A DNA stretch of 15,594 nucleotides from RGIG7213 sp045657205. Its GTDB lineage: Bacteria > Bacillota > Clostridia > Oscillospirales > CAG-272. Location of the stretch: contig JAZOSS010000050.1 of the NCBI GenBank assembly GCA_045657205.1, forward strand, positions 1 through 15,594. Direction: 5' to 3'. This document shows, in pieces, positions 6,531-12,605 of this stretch. Position numbers and translations under genes: made by a program. Within the stretch, counting starts at the first letter, position 1. Each line of letters starts with the position of its first letter. The notes under the pieces were generated by a model that did not search any database, was not told where the DNA came from, and saw nothing but the letters and a program-made list of their open reading frames with translations.

Positions 6531-6559
6531 ATTATATCATAACTTTTTTTCTATTTCAA
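6531..6559 (-). promoter_or_regulatory. Sigma-A promoter for ddh
   Basis: Minus-strand TTGAAA (6554-6559), 17-bp spacer, TATAAT (6531-6536) with a TG just upstream (extended -10). Confidence 0.75.
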
Positions 6560-6587
6560 TATTTCGAAAATAAATTTAATAAAAATA

Positions 6588-6616
6588 TTGAAAAAATCAG
6601 AATTATAGTGTATTAT
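6588..6616 (+). promoter_or_regulatory. Sigma-A promoter for the patatin-like gene
   Basis: TTGAAA (6588-6593), 17-bp spacer, TATTAT (6611-6616). It is back-to-back with the ddh promoter, only about 28 bp between the two -35 boxes. Confidence 0.6.
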
Positions 6617-6653
6617 ATATACTGGTGTATAAAATTATGAGAGTGGTGTTATT

Positions 6654-7496
6654 TTGAAAAAAGGTCTTGTTTTGGAAGGCGGTGCCATGCGCGGATTGTT
6701 TTCCTGCGGTGTCATTGACGTAATGCTTGAAAACGGTATAATTTTTGACGGTATGATAGGTGTTTCTGCAGGTGCTGCGCTCGGATGCAATTTTAAATCC
6801 CGCCAAAGCGGAAGGGCAATAAGATATAACGTAAGATTTTGCAAGGATAAGAGATTTTGCAGTGTTTTGTCCCTTATAAAAACAGGCGATATGTTCGGGG
6901 CTGATTTTTGCTATCACGAAGTACCGAAAAAGCTTGATAAATTTGACTTTGAAGCGTTTGAAGAAAATCCGATGGAGTTTTATCTCGTTGCAACGAACGT
7001 TGTAACAGGTAAACCCGTATATAAAAAATGCAATAAAATGGATGACAGAACGCTTGAGTGGATACGTGCCTCCGCATCAATGCCGCTTGTGTCCAATATT
7101 GTAGAGGTTGACGGATACAAACTGCTTGACGGCGGAATTTCCGATTCCGTCCCACTTAAATTTTTTAAGCACATCGGATATGAAAAGAACGTCGTTATAC
7201 TTACTCAACCCGAAGGATACGTAAAGAAGCCGAATAAGCTTTTGCCGATAATGCGTGTAAAATATGCAAAGTATCCCAATTTTATAAAGACTGTGAAAAA
7301 CAGATATAAAATGTATAATGATCAGATAAAATATATCGAAAACGCAGAGAATACGCTTATAATTCGCCCCGATCTTACTTTACCCATATCAAGAACGGAC
7401 AGGGATCCCGAAAATTTGTTACGAGTATACGATCTCGGTAGAGAAAAAGGACTTGAAAATCTTGATAAAGTCAAAAGGTTTTTAAACATAATATAA
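6654..7496 (+). CDS. Patatin-like phospholipase family protein
   Basis: A 280-aa protein. It begins with TTG (6654-6656); upstream ATG/GTG codons are in another frame that stops at once, and a purine-rich GAGTGGTG precedes it. All patatin landmarks are present near the N-terminus: the oxyanion-hole loop LEGGAMRG (7-14), the nucleophile elbow G-V-S-A-G with Ser38, and the catalytic-dyad DGG with Asp159. It therefore should be an active Ser-Asp lipid acyl hydrolase. There is no signal peptide or membrane helix, so it is cytoplasmic or peripheral. The compact form resembles the YjjU-type patatin group. Its natural lipid substrate cannot be read from the sequence. It is divergent from ddh and ends at a strong terminator. 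Confidence 0.93.
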   Translation: MKKGLVLEGGAMRGLFSCGVIDVMLENGIIFDGMIGVSAGAALGCNFKSRQSGRAIRYNVRFCKDKRFCSVLSLIKTGDMFGADFCYHEVPKKLDKFDFEAFEENPMEFYLVATNVVTGKPVYKKCNKMDDRTLEWIRASASMPLVSNIVEVDGYKLLDGGISDSVPLKFFKHIGYEKNVVILTQPEGYVKKPNKLLPIMRVKYAKYPNFIKTVKNRYKMYNDQIKYIENAENTLIIRPDLTLPISRTDRDPENLLRVYDLGREKGLENLDKVKRFLNII

Positions 7497-7503
7497 CAAA
7501 TTA

Positions 7504-7552
7504 AAACTACCCGGTGAGAGTGTTTCAAACTCTTTTCGGGTAGTTTGTTTTA
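7504..7552. terminator. Bidirectional terminator between convergent genes
   Basis: Outer stem AAACTACCCG (7504-7513) / CGGGTAGTTT (7537-7546) encloses an inner AGAGT/ACTCT hairpin. A T-run (GTTTTAT) follows on the plus strand and TTTTAATTT on the minus strand, so it can serve both the patatin gene and the GT8-VTT gene. Confidence 0.85.
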
Positions 7553-7568
7553 TAAATCCAGGCAACGC

Positions 7569-9101
7569 TTACAGTGCTTTTTTTGTTTTTTTATTTTGTT
7601 TTTTTACGTATACGGCATAAAGCAGACCGCACAGTACAGCAAGAACGGCTGTGATTATAAGTATCAGAACGAAAAACAAATACTGTTTTTCCGCAAGTGT
7701 TTCTCCGCAGTACGTTGAAACGAGAATAGAAGGTATTCTGGCAATTCCCGTAATGATCATAAAAGGTGCAAATTTTATCGGCATAAGTCCTGCGAAATAT
7801 GTAAATCCATCCTTTGGAGATCCGGGAATAAGATAGAAGAAAAAGAGAAGAGCGTATATGTGTGATGAACTTTTGAAGAAAGAATACGATTCGATATTCT
7901 TTATCGGAATGAAAAATTCAACAAACTTTTTACCGTACTTTTTAGTGAAGAACCATATGAATACCGTTCCTATCATATTTGAGGCAAGACAGTATACCAT
8001 GCCGAAAAATGTTCCCCACGCATATCCTGCGCCTATTTCAAGCGGTTCGGCGGGAATGAATTTGATTATTGTCTGAATTCCTCGAATGAGCATAAAAACA
8101 ATTTCATCAAAAGCCCCGAATTTATCAAGCCACTGTCTGAAAACAACGGGATCGGATACTATCTTTAAAATTTCGTTTCCGAAAATAAAGTAGCTGATAA
8201 CACATAGGATAAATACCGTCAAAAAGCCTGCAAGCATAAGCTTTTGCCTCGGTTTAAGCCGCATTATTGCATGTATTGCACGCGCTTGATTTTTAACTTT
8301 TCCTCTTGTGGGAGAACCTGTTTTTTCAATGCTCGGATAAAACGTATCAAGTACACCGTTATAATCTTCAAGCCACGGTTTGTATTTTCCGTTATAGTGT
8401 ATTATCACGGTGTTTTCTTTTACCCAATTCAAGTCGTATTTCTTTTTATTGTGCTTATACGTACGTTCGTCAAGATTGTACAGCATTTCATCCAGAATCA
8501 CGGATTTTTCACCGAACAGTATGTTCGTAAGGTCCTGATCTCCCATAAAAAGAACCTGCATATTTTCTTCAAGAGAGGAAAGTATTTTTTTAACCGTAAA
8601 GTCTTTTCGTATTTCAGCAATATTCAAAAGCATAATACCCGAATTCAAATATCTGTTTTTGATACCGAGCCTTACTTTGTTGAATGAACTTTTAAGACCG
8701 TACGTATGACTTGCGGCTGCTATGTACTTACCGTCGATATCAGTTTCGTAAAGCTTGTTTAACGGCTTGAGAATGTATATATCCGGATCGAGATAAAGAC
8801 ATCGCTCAACGTCCTTCGGTAAATAATGAAACGCCATAAGTCTGTAGAATGATTCTTCGGGAAGTCTTTCAAGAACGGGAGTTTCCGAAAACCATTTTTC
8901 CGTTATTCTGATGCTCACGACCTCAATTCCGAAAGGAGAGAATTTGCTGTTAAGCTCTTCAAATGTTTCATCTCCTATGGACGAATGTGCGATAAAAAGA
9001 CGCGTACTGTCATTTTCGTGAAAGCGGGCGTACGATTCCAATGCCGTCACAAGCGGACGTGTGTAATTTTTATCTACGGTAGCCAATAGGTTTATCTGCA
9101 T
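7569..9101 (-). CDS. GT8 glycosyltransferase fused to a VTT/TVP38 membrane domain
   Basis: A 510-aa protein with two clear parts. Residues 1-about 265 are a GT8-family (GT-A fold) sugar transferase: INLLATVDKNYTRPL at the N-terminus, the metal/nucleotide-sugar D-x-D in CLYLDPDIYI (Asp105, Asp107), YLNSGIMLLN (151-160), MGDQDLTN (186-193) and the C-terminal HYNGKYKPW (235-243). After a basic linker, residues about 288-495 are membrane: a helix at 288-307, then the VTT ('SNARE-associated'/TVP38/DedA-like) blocks FIPAEPLEIGAGYAWG (348-363) and IPGSPKDGFTYFAGL (425-439), a further helix, and a Lys-rich tail. GT8 enzymes normally lack this domain. VTT proteins include lipid scramblases and undecaprenyl-phosphate recyclers, so a coupled sugar-transfer and lipid-movement step is a plausible inference. 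RBS GAAGGA; 18 bp after the LtaS-like gene, so co-transcribed. Confidence 0.92.
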   Translation of the reverse strand: MQINLLATVDKNYTRPLVTALESYARFHENDSTRLFIAHSSIGDETFEELNSKFSPFGIEVVSIRITEKWFSETPVLERLPEESFYRLMAFHYLPKDVERCLYLDPDIYILKPLNKLYETDIDGKYIAAASHTYGLKSSFNKVRLGIKNRYLNSGIMLLNIAEIRKDFTVKKILSSLEENMQVLFMGDQDLTNILFGEKSVILDEMLYNLDERTYKHNKKKYDLNWVKENTVIIHYNGKYKPWLEDYNGVLDTFYPSIEKTGSPTRGKVKNQARAIHAIMRLKPRQKLMLAGFLTVFILCVISYFIFGNEILKIVSDPVVFRQWLDKFGAFDEIVFMLIRGIQTIIKFIPAEPLEIGAGYAWGTFFGMVYCLASNMIGTVFIWFFTKKYGKKFVEFFIPIKNIESYSFFKSSSHIYALLFFFYLIPGSPKDGFTYFAGLMPIKFAPFMIITGIARIPSILVSTYCGETLAEKQYLFFVLILIITAVLAVLCGLLYAVYVKKQNKKTKKAL

Positions 9102-9119
9102 TTTTTATTCCTTCAAATA

Positions 9120-11102
9120 TCAGTTGCTGAAAATATAACGGTAGTAGTCCGTTTCGAGTATTCTTGCCGATATCTTAAACGTATTGTTTATCTTTGCGTT
9201 TGTTTCCGTTACGTATTTTTCTATATCTTCGTCAGAGGAAAACGCTGTTTTGTCTGTTACGGTAAATTCTTTCGTTTCGGCGTTGTAAATTCCGTATTCG
9301 CTTATAAAGGAATGATTTGACATTACCGCAAGGCCCTCGGCGCTTGATAAAATATCACATCCTGCGAGAAGACGGGAGTCGTATTCAAAGCCGAAAAGGT
9401 TCAGAAGCGTAGGTAAAACGTCCGCTGAATAGCACGGCTTGTCAATAACGGGAGCATCTTTTGTCGATTGACAGTACAACAAAAGACAGCTTTTATAAAG
9501 CTCAAATTCCGTGTCCACTTTGCGGTTCAAAATTTCTTCCCATATAACGTATTCGTCGATTCCGTCAGCTTCAAGTCCGTATGGGTAATGGTCTGGCGTT
9601 ATCATAATAACCGTTTTGTCGGCAATACCCGCTTCGTTAAGCTCGTAAAGAAGCTTTTCCATTGCACGGTCAAGCTCAATATTGCAAGCGTAATATGCTT
9701 TAAGTGTGTCCGAACAGTCAAGATCTTCAACGTACTTCCAATTTTTTTCAGACATTGCGTTTTTTTCTTTTGAATAATCGAGGTGGCCGCTTACCGTCAT
9801 ATAGTATGTATGGAACTGCTTTTCGGAATTTATGTAGTCACCGACGGAGCCTTCGACCATTTCAAGATCCGACTGCGGCCATATGTTTTCAACGTATTCT
9901 TCAAGACCGTTTCCGAGAGCTTTAAAGTTGTATCCAATATTCGGATGCGAAAGATCGCGTCTGTAATATTTGTAGCTGTTGTTGTGGTAAGCATTTACCT
10001 TTTCGCATCCTATTGATCTGAACATATTGCCAAGACAGTACGGCATATAGTTTTCGGAGGACTCATAAAAGCTCCATACACCCGATTTCGGAATTAACCC
10101 CGTTGAAACGATATATTCACCATCCGAGGTCGAAACGCCCCATATCGGTGTATAGAAGTTCGTAAAGTTAAATCCCTCCGATTGCATTTTGTAAAGCGTC
10201 GGTGTAAGCTCTTTGTCTATGACGTACGGAGAAAATCCTTCTGCAACAACTGTTATGAGGTTATATCCTTCGTACATACCCGTGTATTTATTTTGTGCCG
10301 TGGGCGATTTTTTTGCAAAATATTCGTTCATCGTCTTCAGAACTTCATCATCTTCTTTTTCTGCAAGTGCTTTGAAGTCGATATTCGTCACGTTATACGC
10401 CTTATCGGACGTAACGCTTATTGCTTCATTTTCTAATATAAGCTCCTGCGGAATTTCAAGAAGATTGTACTTTATATCAAGCAGTTCCGTGTAAAGCACG
10501 CCGAAGCTTTCAACGGAATCGTTCGGATCGAAAAGTCCCGACTGAACGCGTGCTGTAGACGGTATTACCGATATTGTGCCTATTGCCGTGATATGAACCA
10601 CCAGAGATACTGCAAGACATACGTACCATTTGAAATTTTTGAGCTTGTGTTCGACCGTTATTTTGCCGTAGTATATGAAAGTGATGACCGTGGGAATACA
10701 AAGCGCAAGCACTATCGGTACGGATTTGAGTACTGCATCAAGTACACTTCTTGAAATATCACCCGATAACACCTGACCTATACCGCCCGAAGCTATAGAG
10801 TAAACAATAAGAAATTTATTAAAAAATCTGTGATAGATCGTTTGCGTTGCGAAAAGAACGAAAAAGAACGTGATGGCGCCCGATACGAACCATCTGCGTT
10901 TTTTCTCTTTAAACAGCAGAGAAATGCCGTAAACAAGAAAAGAGGCAGACGCCGAAAACACGGGCATAAACAAAAGCCCTATATCAAAAAAAGAATTACA
11001 GGTGAAAATTTTAACTACAGATTCCATATATACTATTGATATGAATATGTATATGAAAGCGGGGATCTTTTTATTTTCGATCTTGTTTGAGAATTTTAGC
11101 AT
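9120..11102 (-). CDS. LtaS-like membrane phosphoglycerol transferase (sulfatase fold)
   Basis: A 660-aa protein of the lipoteichoic acid synthase type. ATG 11100-11102 sits 8 nt after AAAAGGAG; the 18-codon upstream extension has no RBS. About five hydrophobic segments occur within residues 11-180, followed by a long extracellular sulfatase/alkaline-phosphatase-fold domain. Expected active-site residues are present: Glu288 in VVAEGF, nucleophile Thr325 in GVSTSDGEY (compare T-S-D in LtaS), His440 in TVSGHLDY, and Asp504-His505 in ITPDHY. Known members polymerise glycerol phosphate from phosphatidylglycerol on a glycolipid anchor outside the membrane, or transfer single phosphoglycerol units. 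Which of these applies here is not visible. It is first gene of the operon with the GT8-VTT gene. Confidence 0.9.
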   Translation of the reverse strand: MLKFSNKIENKKIPAFIYIFISIVYMESVVKIFTCNSFFDIGLLFMPVFSASASFLVYGISLLFKEKKRRWFVSGAITFFFVLFATQTIYHRFFNKFLIVYSIASGGIGQVLSGDISRSVLDAVLKSVPIVLALCIPTVITFIYYGKITVEHKLKNFKWYVCLAVSLVVHITAIGTISVIPSTARVQSGLFDPNDSVESFGVLYTELLDIKYNLLEIPQELILENEAISVTSDKAYNVTNIDFKALAEKEDDEVLKTMNEYFAKKSPTAQNKYTGMYEGYNLITVVAEGFSPYVIDKELTPTLYKMQSEGFNFTNFYTPIWGVSTSDGEYIVSTGLIPKSGVWSFYESSENYMPYCLGNMFRSIGCEKVNAYHNNSYKYYRRDLSHPNIGYNFKALGNGLEEYVENIWPQSDLEMVEGSVGDYINSEKQFHTYYMTVSGHLDYSKEKNAMSEKNWKYVEDLDCSDTLKAYYACNIELDRAMEKLLYELNEAGIADKTVIMITPDHYPYGLEADGIDEYVIWEEILNRKVDTEFELYKSCLLLYCQSTKDAPVIDKPCYSADVLPTLLNLFGFEYDSRLLAGCDILSSAEGLAVMSNHSFISEYGIYNAETKEFTVTDKTAFSSDEDIEKYVTETNAKINNTFKISARILETDYYRYIFSN

Positions 11103-11177
11103 TAAATAAGCTCCTTTTGCTTTTGTAAAAGACAAAAAACATCGTATGAATAACAAAAAACTTTTGCTCTCAGGTTA

Positions 11178-11206
11178 AATCTATCATACATAATATTAAA
11201 AATCAA
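11178..11206 (-). promoter_or_regulatory. Probable sigma-A promoter for the LtaS-like/GT8-VTT operon
   Basis: Minus-strand TTGATT (11201-11206), 17-bp spacer, TAGATT (11178-11183) with TG upstream (extended -10). It gives a leader of about 70 nt. I see nothing else in 11207-11330, which is AT-rich intergenic DNA. Confidence 0.5.
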
Positions 11207-11330
11207 CAGGTGAAATGATTAAGAATATTTTAAGACATTATATTTTACTATTATTATATGATAAATTCATTGTGTATGATGTAAATTTTTCTGCAAGAAA
11301 CGATAAAATGCGGCAGACTTTGCGGTATCC

Positions 11331-11368
11331 GATAAAAAGTGCCGCCGATTCAACTATCGGAGGCACTT
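11331..11368 (-). terminator. Terminator of ksgA, overlapping its last codons
   Basis: On the minus strand, AAGTGCC-T-CCGAT (11368-11356) pairs with ATCGG-C-GGCACTT (11349-11337), one mismatch, 6-nt loop, then TTTATC. The ksgA stop codon TGA (11350-11352) lies in the loop, so the terminator's first arm encodes the last residues (SASDS region). Confidence 0.8.
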
Positions 11369-12231
11369 GTCATATATTTATATAAGAGATCGGAGAAAAG
11401 AGCAAAATCCTTTATTGAAAGCTTTTCTCCGCGTATATCACGTGAAAGCCCCATTTTTTCAAGTATATCACCGATAACGTCCTTGCTTACGCCTATATCC
11501 GAATGAGATACTGCGTTTGATAAAGTCTTTCTTCTTTGCAAAAAGGCAGCTTTAATTACGTTAAACATAAGCTTTTCATTTATAGGCTTTACGGGTTTTT
11601 CGTCATATAAAGACAGCTTTATTACAGTGGAATCGACTTTTGGTGCAGGCAAAAACGATCCTGCGGAAACGCCGAAAAGCTTTTTAACTTCGGCGTAATA
11701 TGAAACGGATGCCGTTATCGAACCGTATTCCGATGAGCCGGCAGGGGCACAAAGTCTGTCTGCAACCTCTTTTTGTATAAGCAGGGTGATGCTTTTAAGA
11801 CGTGAGGCTGATTCAAGCAATTTCATTATTATCGGCGTCGTTATGTAATAAGGAAGATTGGCGCATACGCACACGTCCATATCCTCAAAATGCGTTTCGA
11901 TAAACGAGTTTATGTCAATATCCATAATATCGGAATTGATGACCGTCACGTTATCGTATTCGGCAAGCGTCGTATCAAGCACGGGTATAAGACGAGAGTC
12001 GATCTCAATGGCAACGACTTTCGAAAACCTCATGGCGAGCTGTTCTGTAAGCGTTCCGATACCGGGACCTATCTCAATAACACCGCAGGATCTGTCCTCA
12101 CAGCACATCTCGGCAGTTCTTTGCGGTACGCTTTCGTTTATTAAAAAATTCTGACCGTATTTTTTCAAAAAAGTAAGGCCGTTTTCTTCCATCAGTTTTT
12201 TTACGTAGGATATATCAGTGAGCTTAGGCAT
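11350..12231 (-). CDS. rsmA: 16S rRNA (adenine1518/1519-N6)-dimethyltransferase
   Basis: A 293-aa enzyme (also called KsgA) that uses S-adenosylmethionine to dimethylate two adjacent adenines in helix 45 of 16S rRNA late in small-subunit assembly. ATG 12229-12231 follows GGAG (12237-12240) by 5 nt. Motifs: KYGQNFL (24-30), SAM-binding VIEIGPGIGTLTEQL (51-65), acidic IEID (75-78), catalytic NLPYYITTPI (125-134), and LFLPAPKVDS-type SFLPAPKVDSTVI further on, which is typical of RsmA. The frame stays open far upstream through the promoter and the antisense of a tRNA. That extension translates the tRNA (GDLNPRPIDYESIALPLRHT-like) and is a well-known false start. The gene is monocistronic. Confidence 0.96.
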   Translation of the reverse strand: MPKLTDISYVKKLMEENGLTFLKKYGQNFLINESVPQRTAEMCCEDRSCGVIEIGPGIGTLTEQLAMRFSKVVAIEIDSRLIPVLDTTLAEYDNVTVINSDIMDIDINSFIETHFEDMDVCVCANLPYYITTPIIMKLLESASRLKSITLLIQKEVADRLCAPAGSSEYGSITASVSYYAEVKKLFGVSAGSFLPAPKVDSTVIKLSLYDEKPVKPINEKLMFNVIKAAFLQRRKTLSNAVSHSDIGVSKDVIGDILEKMGLSRDIRGEKLSIKDFALFSDLLYKYMTSASDS

Positions 12232-12271
12232 ATTATCTCCAAAAAAATTATTGTTTTTTTTAAAAATCGTA

Positions 12272-12300
12272 TTGACAAAATCACAAAAAGGTGATATAAT
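12272..12300 (+). promoter_or_regulatory. Strong promoter for tRNA-Thr and the riboswitch-ATPase transcript
   Basis: TTGACA (12272-12277), 17-bp spacer, TATAAT (12295-12300) with an upstream TG (TGATATAAT). It is the only good plus-strand promoter upstream of the tRNA and of the riboswitch. Confidence 0.8.
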
Positions 12301-12316
12301 CAATCCCGTTGAACTA

Positions 12317-12344
12317 ATTATACCATTAAATTTGAATTTGTCAA
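12317..12344 (-). promoter_or_regulatory. Promoter for rsmA, face-to-face with the tRNA promoter
   Basis: Minus-strand TTGACA (12339-12344), 16-bp spacer, TATAAT (12317-12322) with TGG just upstream. Transcription should start near 12310 and read left through the plus-strand promoter at 12272-12300. Confidence 0.75.
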
Positions 12345-12354
12345 CAGTTATTTT

Positions 12355-12429
12355 GCTGGTGTGGCGCAGTGGTAGCGCAATTGATTCGTAATCAATAGGC
12401 CGGGGGTTCAAATCCCCCCACCAGCTCCA
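12355..12429 (+). tRNA. tRNA-Thr (anticodon CGT)
   Basis: A full cloverleaf: acceptor GCTGGTG/CACCAGC, D stem GCGC/GCGC, anticodon stem ATTGA/TCAAT around TTCGTAA (anticodon CGT, reads ACG), variable AGGCC, T stem GGGGG/CCCCC around TTCAAAT, discriminator T, and CCA encoded in the DNA (12427-12429). A T6 run follows at once. The anticodon assigns threonine. Confidence 0.95.
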
Positions 12430-12443
12430 TTTTTTAATTGAAT

Positions 12444-12530
12444 ACTTTTGAGGGAGTAGTTTGCGCGTAAGCGTTTGATAAGTCAACATCCACGGCGAAA
12501 GCTTGGTTTATCATTAAATAATGAGACTCG
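12444..12530 (+). promoter_or_regulatory. yybP-ykoY-type manganese riboswitch
   Basis: The aptamer lies directly upstream of a P2-type ATPase, a typical target. Conserved parts: P1 GAG (12450-12452), then the loop GGAGTAG (12453-12459), a CGC/GCG hairpin (12464-12473), stem TGATAA/TTATCA (12476-12481 with 12508-12513), the GTCAACATC segment, the CCA..GC-GAAA-GC..TGG hairpin (12490-12506), and GAGACTC (12523-12529) closing P1. The AGACTC strand is also the first arm of the terminator that follows. Mn2+ binding should hold it in P1, prevent the terminator and let the ATPase be expressed. The P1 helix looks short, so the exact boundary is uncertain. Confidence 0.85.
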
Positions 12531-12558
12531 TACATTGAAAAATGTATGAGTCTTTTTT
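12524..12558 (+). terminator. Riboswitch-controlled intrinsic terminator
   Basis: AGACTCGTACATT (12524-12536) pairs with AATGTATGAGTCT (12541-12553) around GAAA, one G-T wobble, followed by T6. Its left arm overlaps the 3' strand of the aptamer P1, giving mutually exclusive ON (Mn2+) and OFF folds. Confidence 0.9.
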
Positions 12559-12605
12559 AAATATTCAGGGCATTATATTTTCAGTATGGTAAGAAAGGGT
12601 ACAAA

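Noticed and set aside
8244..8687. A 147-codon plus-strand frame inside the GT8-VTT gene
   Set aside because: It is antisense to a well-supported gene, has an unlikely Phe/Tyr/Cys-rich composition and no RBS.
12232..12489. Long upstream extension of the rsmA reading frame
   Set aside because: It runs antisense through the tRNA-Thr gene and both promoters; the predicted peptide is the usual mistranslation of a tRNA. The RBS-supported ATG is at 12231.
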